This document shows positions 38,161 to 49,199 of a DNA stretch of 64,000 bases, piece by piece. The stretch spans positions 32,501-96,500 of the forward strand of contig JACATO010001698.1 of NCBI GenBank assembly GCA_018389105.1, given 5' to 3'. The notes beneath the pieces are model-generated. The model was not told the origin of the DNA and ran no database searches. It worked only from the letters and a program-made list of their open reading frames with translations. Every line of letters begins with the position of its first letter. Positions within the stretch are counted from its first letter, which is position 1. This stretch comes from Nautilus pompilius. Lineage: Eukaryota; Mollusca; Cephalopoda; Nautilida; Nautilidae. A program made the translations under genes and the position numbers.

Positions 38161-38295
38161 TTTTATCTCACGGAAAGCAGGGATGAGTCGACCCGCGAGC
38201 ACAGACGTGAATTCAAGCCGCTCAGCTGTGTCAGGAGGGAGTGCCTTAACCGCTTGCTCACTCCGCTCACCCCCATTAACCTTACCCTACCCCCC
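38130..38295 (-). repeat. tRNA-derived SINE (Leu/Ser-like head), minus strand
   Basis: On the minus strand GTGAGCAAGCGGTTAAGGCAC (complement of about 38242-38262) fits the A box and D arm of Leu/Ser tRNAs. GGCTTGAATTCACG (complement of 38207-38220) fits a B box. They are about 40 bases apart. After the head the minus strand continues into GTGAGATAAAATGAATAAATG, a body-like sequence. The fold is incomplete, so a retroposon copy is more likely than an active tRNA gene. Confidence 0.45.
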
Positions 38296-38309
38296 AACGT
38301 TTCGTGTCT

Positions 38310-39570
38310 CTTGCAGTGACAGGTGCTCGTCGAGCCATTGTTGCTGAATAGTTGCGCACGACTCTCTCTCGCCCTAAACAGTGGCTCGTTCACGGACCAC
38401 GTCTAGCGAGTTTGCAGCTCCGGTGATCAGCACAGACTCGACTCTCACCCCGAAAATAGCCTGCTTGCCTCGATACTACCTCCACTAATTATGAATCATT
38501 GCTCAACCTTTTACGTGGGAGTTTCGGTGTAAACAAGCGACCACAATTAGGGAGGGGCGAAAACTCCTTAAGCGGTCCGCCGCGCCCCCCCAGGTGAGAC
38601 TATCGATATACAGGCGCCGATTAGCAAAGACGTGATTTTAAGTTTTCTCCGCATCTCTGAACCAGACAGGTAAATAATGTCTCCTGCGGGACCTCTACGA
38701 GTTACGTTGTTTTTGAGAGCGTGCACTGCAATTTAATGTAGCCATTAGCGGCAAAGATTTTCGTGCTGATTATGTTAAAGGAAGGCTGGCGTACGTACGT
38801 GACGTGGAATGTCGGAGGCAGATGCCTGAAATACATCACCACTCTACAGAGAAGTTTCGGATTTTATCACCGGGTTTTACATCCCAGCCGTCTCCGGCGT
38901 CATCGGTCACGTAGTTATTACTCCCTTCGTCGTCTTTCACTGTGTGAAAACGTCTACTGTGGGATAAGCCTGACTTTGGCAGCCGTCTAGTGGCGAGTCT
39001 CCGAACACGGGGCCCCCCATTGGTTAAATTACACCATCTTCGCTTAATTCATAATGGATTTTCTAAAGAAAAACAAATAATAAAGATTGCACTTTGGTAG
39101 ATAAATGAAGACAGATTCTTCTCTCTCAGCATAAAAGTTCTTACCTGGTACGAAAGTCTGCTTCGGGCAGAAGATACATCGACGGACGGGTTAGGGTTAA
39201 CAGATATTTCAAGTAACAATGTTCTGTGTGACAAATTTTTATTAAATTTCAGGTTTTTACAAACAGGTACGTCGTCTCTTTCGACAATATTCTGTATGAT
39301 GATAATAGATTTCTTTTTTCTCTTTTCCATTCAAACCGATTCTGTCTTCTTCTCATCGATTTTAGACTATCTTCTGGTGTTATGTCGCTGTCATGGAGTT
39401 CAGAAGTCGGGGTACACACAAAAGAACAGGTAAGTAAGCAGTTGAAGTCACAGGGAGACTCTGTAGTCTCTTAAAAGAAATCCAAAAATGTAGTGGTAAC
39501 GTGACATGGGGCGGGGGATAAACTTAAAGGTATTTGACTTCTGCACATAACAACAAGCAATCACTTGCTC
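38310..39570. other. Non-coding, GC-rich left half
   Basis: GC- and CpG-rich to about 39.0 kb, then AT-rich. Short frames have no motif. A GGGTTAGGGTTAAC telomere-like word at about 39188 is isolated and not an array. Confidence 0.4.
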
Positions 39571-39581
39571 AGCAGAAAAGG

Positions 39582-39598
39582 TAATAATAATAATAATA

Positions 39599-39692
<94 letters not shown>
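39582..39692. repeat. (TAA)n microsatellite
   Basis: About 36 TAA repeats with one break near 39600. Confidence 0.97.
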
Positions 39693-39837
39693 TTTAAAAT
39701 AATAAATTGAAAGTAATACCAATAAATATAAGCAGGTAGAATAGGTTGCCCCTCAGAAATAACCTTTAACTGATCAGTAAATGTAATGTCGAGTCCATTT
39801 TCATCAGTAAATATCAATTATATGTGTTATGGAACTG

Positions 39838-40120
39838 TTAGGCTGGCGGCGCGGTTGTCAAGTGGACTGATAAATTTGAGGGGCCCGAATCCAAATCCTG
39901 GTCGGGGTCGGCTCGGTCTGGTGTACATGGTTTCTTCTCACTCTTTGCCAGCTGGCCATGTAGGTTTCCTCCCACATTCGAAGCCGTTCTGAAGGAACTT
40001 CCGTTATGTATGCCGAAGTCGGAGCGCACGAGCCGTTTGTGCTGGTCACGGTGCCTCGCCAATCTACTGATCCAGTCTGGGGCGCGACGGACAACCAAAA
40101 GTTGCTTCGAAAAATTGTAA
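39838..40120 (+). repeat. tRNA-promoter-type SINE or retroposon
   Basis: TTGTCAAGTGG (39855-39865) is A box-like and GGCCCGAATCC (39882-39892) is B box-like. They are followed by about 200 bases of GC-rich body running through GTAGGTTTCCTCCCACA and GAAGGAACTTCCG. The body is open in several frames on both strands, giving open frames of 108-189 codons into 40.0-40.58 kb. That openness looks like composition rather than coding: no motif is recognisable in any of these frames. The 3' end is not defined. Confidence 0.45.
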
Positions 40121-42325
40121 CTCCAAAATATATCAATTTTTTTGAAAAACAAACTGAAAATCGATCTGTAAAAATTGTAAGCACTTATGATGCTCCGCTT
40201 AAAGCGGTGGTAAGCATAATACGAGCGGGGAATTTCCATGGGCTTATGAACAATAAGGTTGGCTCTAGTATCCCTGCTCTTGGGAGTTCTGAAGACTTTC
40301 GCGCTGTTTCAAGCGAACGATGGCTACTTCGTCTTCAATGTCCGCCACGAAGAATCGGTGAACCCAGTGATTGCACGACATTAAACATGAAAGGTGGCAA
40401 CTGGTCTAAAGGGCTACTTTCCGTTGTCTATGCTGTGCGCCGCTCGATGCAAGCGAGCTGCAGCATTTTAAATCTACCTCATCAACAACACCATCAGTCG
40501 AACGAGCAATCTGTGGGAAAAGGTCGTCGAACATCGATCGCAACAGACGACAAATCTTTGCAGCCAGAAATATGATAAACATAGCGGACATTTTATTTGT
40601 ATTTTCCTCTTCGTGGTATTTACCCCCTTTTTTTGTTTGTTTTTCGAAGATGGCTGCGGCTTTATTAAGTTTTATTTGTGCAATTCAAAAATAAGCCAAC
40701 TGGACGTTTCACCACCGTGCAATTCATCTATGATGTGCCTTCAACAAAATTCTGGGCATCATCCTTTAAGAGAACATGATTTACAAGTTCTATTAGAAAC
40801 AGAATACGCGGTTTGGATACTCTTTTAGCTGGCTGGATGTCAAAGTGAAGAAGATGTAGCTGATAGGCGATCCTTACATACTGGGTAATTGTACACATGC
40901 GAGGTGTCACCGGGTCAGGTAAAACCAGCTGACCACACAGAAAAGGACAAATCATCAATGTCATCTCGGGCCATAAAACATCGTCAATTTTACATTTCTT
41001 ACAAGAAAGGAACGAATTCGATGCTAGCATTCGATTAGATTACCCTATTTCTATCCCCCCCTTTTATCTCTCTTTTACACAGACTTAAAATTAATTAATA
41101 TGTTGTTGTTGTTGTTTGTTTTCACGAGTTTCTGGAATAACCGCTCGGCCCTCCGACATTTTCTTTTTCAGTGTTTGTGATTTATAACAATTTTTCTACA
41201 TCTCTCACGGTCTCCACCCACCAATTAAAAAATAGAATAGATTAGCAGACGGATATCGATCACACACGAATCAATAGCCAACCACTCCCGAAGTTCGAAT
41301 TTCCACTGCTCGCCCTTCCCTAAAAACGTGTTTACATGAGAACGATATACACTAACGGCCATAAGAAATGGACTCACGAGTAAAACGTACCAAATGTGCT
41401 TGGACTACTAAAAAATCCAGGCAATTTGAAAGTTTTTAGGGGGACGAGCGAGCTCCGGGGGTGGTCAGAAATTGATTCTTTGGTGATCCATTTGTTAATT
41501 TATTTTAAATGGTTTCCTTCTTTTGGGGCGGGGTGAACAGTACTTATAACTGACATGTAGACACACTACTCACCTTTTCGAAGATGACGTCACAACCTCA
41601 GAACACATTGCAGTCCCTTCTCCAAAGATGAAATCATAACTTTAAATCACATTACAAGGCTATATTAAAGTCACAATATTATGAACATATTTAGTATAGA
41701 TCATGTAATAATCACGATCTTTTATTATTAATCATTTTTCTATACATCTGTCCAGAACTGACTAGTAATTTGCTCCAAGTATAAAAATCATTTATTAAAT
41801 TATTTAAATTACCAGAAAGACAGCGTTTCTTTATTAATCCATAAAAAGATTTCACGTTTATAATGTATTGTTTCAGCCGGTAATCAATCGGCTTTAGGAG
41901 ACAATCATTTGTCAATTTACTTATCTATTGTATATTTATTTCTATTAGTACAACCCTCAGACGTGGGATGAGCGAAGAAGATAATAACCCCTACGCTTTC
42001 AGATTAGGCAGATCAATTACTAGCCATGTCACCAGTAGAGAAAAACGTTTAGTCTATAAAATTTACATTCACTCATACAGATGATGATGATGATGATGAT
42101 GCTAAACGATTATAAAATTACCCACCACTCCGACAGGTTTCAATATGGATGATCTTCGATTTGATACCGAGAGTAGAGCTCCAGAGGCGACTGTCTGTCT
42201 TCGATTGTCCTCGGTGGGGGGTGGGTCAAGGTGCTACAATTTAAAAACCAAGGTTAAATTACACAGGAAACTGAAAAACTTCGGCAACGGTAGACGAATT
42301 AGCTGATTAGATTTAAAACTCGACA
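40120..42325. other. Non-coding, nothing recognised
   Basis: The plus-strand frame from 40006 stays open to 40575 (189 codons), the longest frame outside low-complexity DNA, but starts inside the SINE-like repeat and has no recognised motif. A 100-codon minus-strand frame (40728-41030) is likewise unrecognised. A (GAT)n run of seven repeats is at 42080-42101. Confidence 0.4.
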
Positions 42326-42329
42326 TTGC

Positions 42330-42388
42330 TATTATTATTATTATATTATTATTATTATTATTATTATATTATTATTATTATTATTATT
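42330..42388. repeat. (ATT)n microsatellite
   Basis: About 19 ATT repeats with two dinucleotide slips. Confidence 0.95.
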
Positions 42389-42399
42389 CAGCGCCCAAA

Positions 42400-43298
42400 T
42401 CGATCTGTACGAGTGGATATAATGAACGGGACGGATGTTTCTCTCTCGCCGCTGCAATATACAAACACGTGTGACATGTGTCTGTTTCTCCGTCTCCGCC
42501 CATCCACAATGAAAGGAACAAACCTAAATTGTATACGTTATTCACCACGCCATGGTAGGATAGACTCGAAACAAAAATTCCCTGTCGGTTTTATCTCTGT
42601 CTCTATCCACGCAGATATGTATTTCGTGTGTGCAATGATCTTTTTTTCTCGCTGATGGAACATGCATAACTGGATTGTCGTCGTGAGGGGGGGGTGCGAA
42701 CGAAGGCCGATACCGGGCTCCGTAAACAGGCTCCCTAACCCTGCCACAGTCACACGGAAGAAGATAATGAAGCCACTGCTGGAGAAGACAGCGCCACCCT
42801 TTGATGGTCGCTTAGTCCTTTAAATCAACCTAATCAGAATAAATCAGAAGCGAGCCTTCGGCAGTCGACCCCCGGGAGACGGCGGCTGCGCACTGGAGGA
42901 AATGGTCTCGTGTCCGTAACGTTCGTCGTTCGTGTAAGGGGCCCTTTTAGGGGCTAGGCTTCCGTAGGCAGGAATGAATTAGTAATCCGTGGCAAACAGT
43001 AACATGCATGATATCTTTGTACGTCGACGCCCACAAGGGAGGCAACCCCCGGTGAAGAAAGAAGCGTAGTGTTGTGTTGTTTGTCCGATAAAAAATGTCG
43101 CCGGTCTTGCGCCACGCAGGGGTCCCCGCACGGCAGGGAAGCCCCAGCTTTTTAGATGCGCGAGTAAACTCCAGCGGCCTGTTGATGATGAAGAGGGAGA
43201 AGAATCTGTGCGGAGACTAGGCTCGGGTCGTTACATCAGCAGCCCTAGCGGTGTTCTTACTTATTAGAATATATTACTATTTCGCAATTCCGCGAATC

Positions 43299-43300
<2 letters not shown>
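42400..43300. other. GC-rich non-coding segment
   Basis: Markedly GC- and CpG-rich between about 42.65 and 43.25 kb, bounded by two ATT arrays. No open frame of note on either strand. This would be the kind of place to look for a promoter or an untranslated first exon, but nothing decisive is seen. Confidence 0.35.

Positions 43301-43301
<1 letters not shown>

Positions 43302-43360
<59 letters not shown>
43302..43360. repeat. (ATT)n microsatellite
   Basis: About 20 uninterrupted ATT repeats. Confidence 0.97.
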
Positions 43361-43369
43361 GTTGCTGCT

Positions 43370-46040
43370 TTTGTCTAATTTTGATGTAATGTGAGATTTT
43401 TACCCACTCTGAGCAGAGGTCAGCTACGTATCAAATAAAACAAAAACAATTAAGGAAAAACATGGTGCGTTTCTTGTTTCAGGTAAACAGAATATCGTTA
43501 TCCACGTAGATCCGACACGATACAGGTGGCGATCAGAATAAAACGACAGCAAGCAGGATGGCATGGGGAATTAGCAGGTATCGGGTGTTATAAACAAGCT
43601 AATGATACCGAGAAAAGAAGCGACTTACCTTTAAGACTCAATTTCACCTATGAATTAGTAAAACTGCTGCGTCATTGTCAGACGTTATGTGCCTGAAGTA
43701 AACTCTACGCAGCTGGATAAGCGAGCAACTCATGGAAAACTTGGCTTATTTATTAACTCGCAATGTCTTTCTATTTGTTGAAAGATGGCAATTTTACAGT
43801 TAATAAGTTCTGGTGATGGGTCGGACTGATTTCCTTTACTTGGAGTTAACTTGGGGGGAGGATAATCTCCTTTCTAAAAGATTGGGAGGGTGGGTTGGGC
43901 CGCCCCGAGTTCCATTAATGTAGCATCTTTTATCGTTAACCTGATGCTGGTCTTTGCCGCCAACGCTCTCGAGAATGTTCCCCTATTTCCTTTAGCAGTT
44001 ACTCAGGGAAATCCACAGGGGAGCGAGGAGACTAAAGTGTTTTCGTATTGGAGAAGTTCCGCGAACAGCCCTCGTGATTTTCTCCTTTAACCGAGATTAC
44101 GTAGGCCCTTTAGTAAGGTGCGCGTTGTTTGAATTTATTAACGGGAATAAGACGCCATTAGTTTTCGGGAAAAAAAACCTCCAGAGTCCGTAGACCGTCT
44201 TTACTCATCTTTAACGACAGGACAGGTACGGTATTCCTCGGCCGAGAAACTGTCTGGTTGTGACGTCATCGTGATTTGGAATCCTGCCGTAGGTGAATAA
44301 AAGTATTACACAATAATTTCTGGGAGTACAGTGTCATCTTCTGTTCATCAGCAGTTAAAATGTGGTCCGAAAAGACTACAGACTGGTTAAACTGACCTAG
44401 TGGCTTAACCTGTTTACGGCACAACCCAGTTGGCGGTAGTTGCTATTCGGAAATATCTGGGCGTTTTTTAGCGAAGTGTCAGTTAGGACAGCGAGAGATA
44501 TCTGCTCTGACTTCTGTTTCCTGCTGGTGGCCGGCTTCTTTCACAGACAGGACGCAGCTATGCAGATAAACACCGGATATTGCGTGAGATAAACAAATTT
44601 AGGGGGGAAAAAGGGGGACAACAGGAGGCGGTTTGGCGGTCAGACCCAGCCCCGGACGTTGGCGCGTGCGCCGAGGTCTTTGCGGTTGGCTTAGACGGGA
44701 AAGCCTCCCGGTTCCTCGATGCCTGGGGTTGTCCATCCAGTTTTCCGTCTTCTCTGTTACCGGGTGATAGTAAGATCTTGACGAAAGAAGTGGGGGAGTA
44801 GGGAGAGATGGTAAAAATCGACAACTCGTTTCTCCAAGCCTCGGATTCCAAGCAGGAATTTCTAAGAGGGAATCAGGAAAGTTTACGGGAACGCGGGAAA
44901 AGATGGCGGTAAACCCTGAAACATCATCGTAAAAAGAAAAGGATAAACGTGTAGCCTCGTGTTAAGGGGTATCCGAGACGGACACTTAACCGAGTAATCA
45001 AAGGGCCCTGCTATAAATCTTTTCTGATACGGGAGGAAACCAGAGAGCCCGGAGAGACAACGCCCTTCCTGCTGGCGATGAAAAGCCAGAGGAAGCCATA
45101 CAGTGGGATACTGTCCCGGATGAGCATAAATGATAAACATTCCAACTAAATAACCATAATTTCAAAAGCTCTTGTTGCTTAAAGAAACAAACCCATAAAA
45201 CTGTAGATGTTTAGTTTTTCTAGTGCATTTAATAATTCTAAGAATTATCAGCCATTAAGTTACTGACAGTAACACGTCAATCAGTTGTCCAACAAGATCG
45301 TGTACAAATCGCGAAGCTCTTCCCATAAAAGTGTCATCTTTGCAATGACTTCCCCCCATCTTAGTTAATTAGCATATTAAAAGTTTTGTCTTGTTCTTTT
45401 AAAATTCTTACGTACAATACTACTAAAATACCAAAAAAAAAACTACTTTGTCTGAAAACTAATTTGAAATCCGTAGAAAGCCATTTACATCGACAGAAGA
45501 CCTGAGATGTACGATTCACCTGTCAAAAATCGTCTTTTAAGCAGGAATAATAAATGTAAGTTTTGAACTAGAAATATAAATAATTTTCTTTTCATCTAGA
45601 TAAAGACAGGTATATACCGAGCATTCATATTTCTATAGATTACTCGTCAGGTATGGTTTCGAGTCGGCTTTAATGTACGGGAAATATATTCCGATCTCCT
45701 TTTAGATAGAGCCCCAATGACGGAACGTTTCATTCCTGTCACAGCGAGGTACCGGTTGTCGGCGCGCGCCACCTGGTACTTTGACATAAGTACCAACTTC
45801 TACGCCTTTGGCGTTCGGGAAGTAACAAAAGAACGACCTCGTGCTGTTTTAAGCAGGCCTTTTAAAAACAAGATATTTACTTTTAGCTTTAAAATAGTCC
45901 GGTCGATGGTCCGGGGTGGGGGGTGGTGGCTTCACAGAAAATATCTGTTTTTAAAACTGTTTTTCTTGTGCGTAAACTAAAACATTAGGATATCTTATCC
46001 GTCAAATGGTAAATCTCATCCTTCTGACCTATAATCCGGG
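43370..46040. other. Non-coding, nothing recognised
   Basis: Short frames (43890-44090, 44558-44851 minus, 45717-45980) have no family resemblance. No element termini or RNA genes seen. Confidence 0.45.
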
Positions 46041-46046
46041 TACAGG

Positions 46047-46937
46047 TACAGCGGTGTGCAAAAGTCTTGCATAAAAATTACTAGACTTAGAAAATGGGTT
46101 CTTATCTTGTAGAAATTAGTAGCTATTGTATGTTGTCTGTTTTAATTGAAAGGTATCGGTGTCTTTAAACGATCTATAACACTAAGATCCATTTTGTAAT
46201 TGCGCAGTCAAAATTTAAATATTAATAGAATAATTTGCATGAAATCGACGAGTGCAAAAGTGTTGCATAAACTACAAAAAATTAGAATATATGTTTTGTG
46301 CTATAATGGTTTAGGATAGTAGAATATAAATATGAAAAACTGTCATTTTCCACTATTCTGATTCATTTTTGTTCAATATAGTGATGCCGAGAGCCCGATA
46401 TTTGACCCCCGAACAGCGGGCCACAATCGTTCGCATGAAAGAAGATGGTGAGACTGAGTGGGTCATTGCGGATTGTATCGGTTGCAATCAGTCGACGACA
46501 TCTCGCTCCCTGAAACGTTGGAAAGCCGATGGGAGCCTAATTTCGAAACGCAGAGCTGGCAGACCGCGGAAAACGACGGCTCGACAGGATCGTCTGATCG
46601 CCCGCATGTCGAACTCGGACCGATTCCGCACTTCCACCAGCATCCAGACCGCCTTGTCGAGGCACCATGGGATCCAGTTGGCCTCGTGCACCCCATCAGA
46701 CGGCGTTTGATCCACATGGGACTGTTCGGGCGATCGGCGCAGAAGAAGCCGTTCATCAGTCTGGACAATCGTCGGAAGAGACTGCAATGGGCTCGCGACC
46801 ATCTCCACTGGACCGTGGCCCAGTGGTCCCGGGTGTTGTTTTCCGACGAAAGCAAATTCTTGAGGGTCCACTCGGCGGGTCGGGTGTACGTTCGGCGATC
46901 GGTGTCCCAGAAGGAACGTGGCGTTATTCCTTACTAG
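46047..46937 (+). mobile_element. 5' part of a Tc1-family DNA transposon
   Basis: Begins at TA (46047-46048) with CAGCGGTGTGCAAAAGTCTTG, the classic Tc1-type left terminal inverted repeat. The subterminal word GTGCAAAAGTGTTGCATAAAC near 46253 repeats part of the terminus, as in elements with inner and outer transposase binding sites (IR/DR arrangement). The transposase follows at 46384. The sequence loses homology at about 46918 and no right-hand terminal repeat is found downstream, so the 3' half, including two of the three catalytic acids, is missing. Confidence 0.82.
46384..46937 (+). pseudogene. Tc1 transposase, N-terminal half, frameshifted and truncated
   Basis: The start is put at ATG 46384 (MPRARYLTPEQRATIV), the usual Tc1 beginning, rather than the upstream in-frame ATG at 46369. 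Residues of about 1-55 give the first helix-turn-helix, then GRPRKTT, the AT-hook-like linker, at about residues 59-65, and a second DNA-binding domain. Near 46687-46698 the frame shifts by one base; the match continues with RRRLIHMGLFGRSAQKKPFI, then RKRLQWARDHLHW, and VLFSDESKF, which holds the first catalytic aspartate. The frame stops at 46935-46937, just after a YVRR segment. The parts carrying the second aspartate and the final D/E are absent. It would be nuclear and bind its own terminal repeats if intact; as seen it is dead. Confidence 0.88.
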
Positions 46938-46939
46938 AG

Positions 46940-48260
46940 AAAGATTTCCTTACACACCAGCTTTTTTCTCTCTATTAATTAAGCTGTTGATAAGTTTTCC
47001 TCCAAGAATCATTTGTCCAGAAGATCTAAAAAAATTTTTCCGATTTACTTTGTTAGCAACCGCATTCAAATTCTTTTGCCTCAGGGTTTCTAATGCCGCG
47101 GTGAAGTTCTTAAGAGCCAATGGATTCTTTGGCGGAGATAATATCCAAAAAATTCTTTTAAAAATTAAGAAAAGAAAATAATTATTTCGAGTTTTCTGCT
47201 TTAATAATTTGAACTTAGTTCAGTACACGTCAAAATGTCTACACCATCTCTTTATCCGTGCTGGGGGCGATCTTAAATGATTGCATAAAACCATGGAGTT
47301 AGGTTAAAGACTTCAGGGACAGATCGGTCAGGGCTTAGTAAAGAAGTCGATCTGTAGAGATATCAGATTTCAATCTATTAGATGCTTTAGAAAGAGAGTA
47401 AATGACAGGAATAATGACACCGTAAACCACGCTATGCTAATAAGTGGCCGGCTGACATCAGTATGCATGACGTTTACAACGTGATATCTGCGAAGAAATA
47501 TTATCTCATTGTTAGCTATTCACGCAGTAATAAATCCTGAAAATCTATCAGAAATCGCGTAAATTATTTACGATCGTAATAGAACTAATATCTGTCATTT
47601 GACTCTCATTTAACCTGCTTCCATTAATTCTAACTTCCACCCTGTAAATGGAACCAACCCAAGATTTTTGGATATTATTTTCTGTTTAAATGTTGTTTAT
47701 AGATGACCTGGTTTTGCCTAATTTCGTGATGACATTCCCTTTAAAAACTGCGTGTTAGAAAATAGCTCAATGACAGTTAACAGCAGCAATTTTAATGCAG
47801 AATTTAACCCAAGACCGACCAGGGCGCTCATTAACCCTAGCGCCAGGAAGGTGACTGTAAAGCAGAGCCGACACCGGTCGACACACCGAGCTTCGAGAAA
47901 AGGTTTCGTTGGTGAACCGCTCCAAGACACTGGCCATTCCAGATTATCTACAATGGCAAAAGACAAAGAAAATGTCTGCGACAAAAATAGAAGAAATGCA
48001 GTTAAGCAGAATATTAAAGTCCAACCGCAATAAAAGAAGAAGAAGAAGAAAAAAACAGAGAGCAGCTGACGGAGACATCCGACCAGAATCCATGCCCATC
48101 TGTGTCTTGGTTAGACTATATGAACTAGACAAGAGAAGACTGTTGCGTAAACTAACCCTAAACACCTCATGTGATGGGAGGAGTCCGGAAGTTGAACTAG
48201 AGAAGACGGGCAAAAGTTGGTGGAGTCCGAAGACCCAGGCTTCCCTCTTGCACGGCCGCA
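46940..48260. other. Non-coding between two Tc1 relics
   Basis: AT-rich to about 47.75 kb. From about 47.75 kb overlapping frames are open on both strands (47752-48456), but no motif is recognised until the Tc1-like blocks begin near 48.27 kb. Confidence 0.4.
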
Positions 48261-48269
48261 CAAACCACT

Positions 48270-48775
48270 TGGCCCCGCTGTCTGGCCTCTGGTGGCGAAG
48301 CTGTAGTTTGGGGGCGAACGCTGGACTCTTTAGACTTTCAAAAAGCAGCTGAATTCCAAAGCTTACCACAGCGTTACTTTCGATAAAGGGCATCACGTGC
48401 ATCCTGATGAGGATGGCTACTTCCAAGACGACATCTGTCCCATCTCCTGTGCCCAAATTGTGCGGTCATGGTTTTAAGAGCACCATCAGGGAGATGAGGC
48501 ATCTTTTGTGGCTATCACAGTTTCTGGATCTGAGAGGCATTGGCCACTACGATCTCCTGCCCACTTCGCTCCGTAAACGTGCACATTATTGGTAAATCAA
48601 TGGGGGGATATCCCCCAGGACACCTTCCGGCCCCTGTGGAGTCCATGCCGCGTCGGGTCACGGCTGTCACCCGAGTAAAAGGCCACCCGATCGGCTGTTA
48701 ATCAGAAGTCTCGTTAAAGTAGCCAACCGATGTAAAGCCTCGTGCCGCCGCGATATTTGGGTGTCTCTGCGCCGT
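48270..48775 (+). pseudogene. Tc1 transposase C-terminal half, different subfamily
   Basis: Several plus-strand blocks match the C-terminal half of the Tc1 subfamily that ends in '...FRxLVESMPRRVxAVxxAKGG'. In order they are SGGEAVVWG (for GGGSVMVWG) near 48285; HVHPDEDGYFQDDICP (for HPxxDGxFQQDNAP, second catalytic aspartate) near 48397; IVRSWF then a stop and EHH; and WGDIPQDTFRP with a frame change to SMPRRVTAVTRVKGHP near 48604-48690. The block that should contain DLNPIE is unreadable. Stops and frameshifts show it is inactive. The wording of the C-terminal block suggests a subfamily distinct from the 46.4 kb copy, so the two are probably not halves of one insertion. Confidence 0.68.
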
Positions 48776-48779
48776 CTCA

Positions 48780-49190
48780 CACTCGGATCTACATCGGGCG
48801 CAGCTCCATCTTCTCTGTGAAGTTACATCTACTTTTTTTTAAAATTTATAATTTCTATCCAAAACTTTATCAAAACTGTTTGCATATTTTGAATAATAAA
48901 CTGGAAGACTGAGAGTTGCAGATTTAAATATCATAATATAATTTATAATTCTAAAATAAGTATTTCATAAACCTCCCCAGTGCGCCATTTACTTGATCTT
49001 GGCTTCTGTCTGTCCAGTGAATATAAGAGTGTTAAATATCTTGCATCCCCAGCTTCTTGGTTAAGAAAATTATTATCAATAAATGTTTCATTTGCATCTG
49101 GCCCGGATGATATCGGTGTTTGTAATTTTTTTTTACATTTAGATTTGTATTACCTGCTGTGTCTGTTCTAACAACCTTTGCTAAACTTTC
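48780..49190. other. AT-rich non-coding spacer
   Basis: Nothing recognised. This marks the start of the strongly AT-rich block that continues to about 57.2 kb. Confidence 0.5.
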
Positions 49191-49199
49191 ATCAGCACA

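Noticed and set aside
39183..39200. Telomere-like GGGTTAGGGTTAAC
   Set aside because: Only two units; no array and no subtelomeric context.
40006..40575. 189-codon plus-strand frame as a real gene
   Set aside because: It begins inside a SINE-like repeat, overlaps open minus-strand frames, and has no recognisable domain or codon signature. Kept only as an observation.
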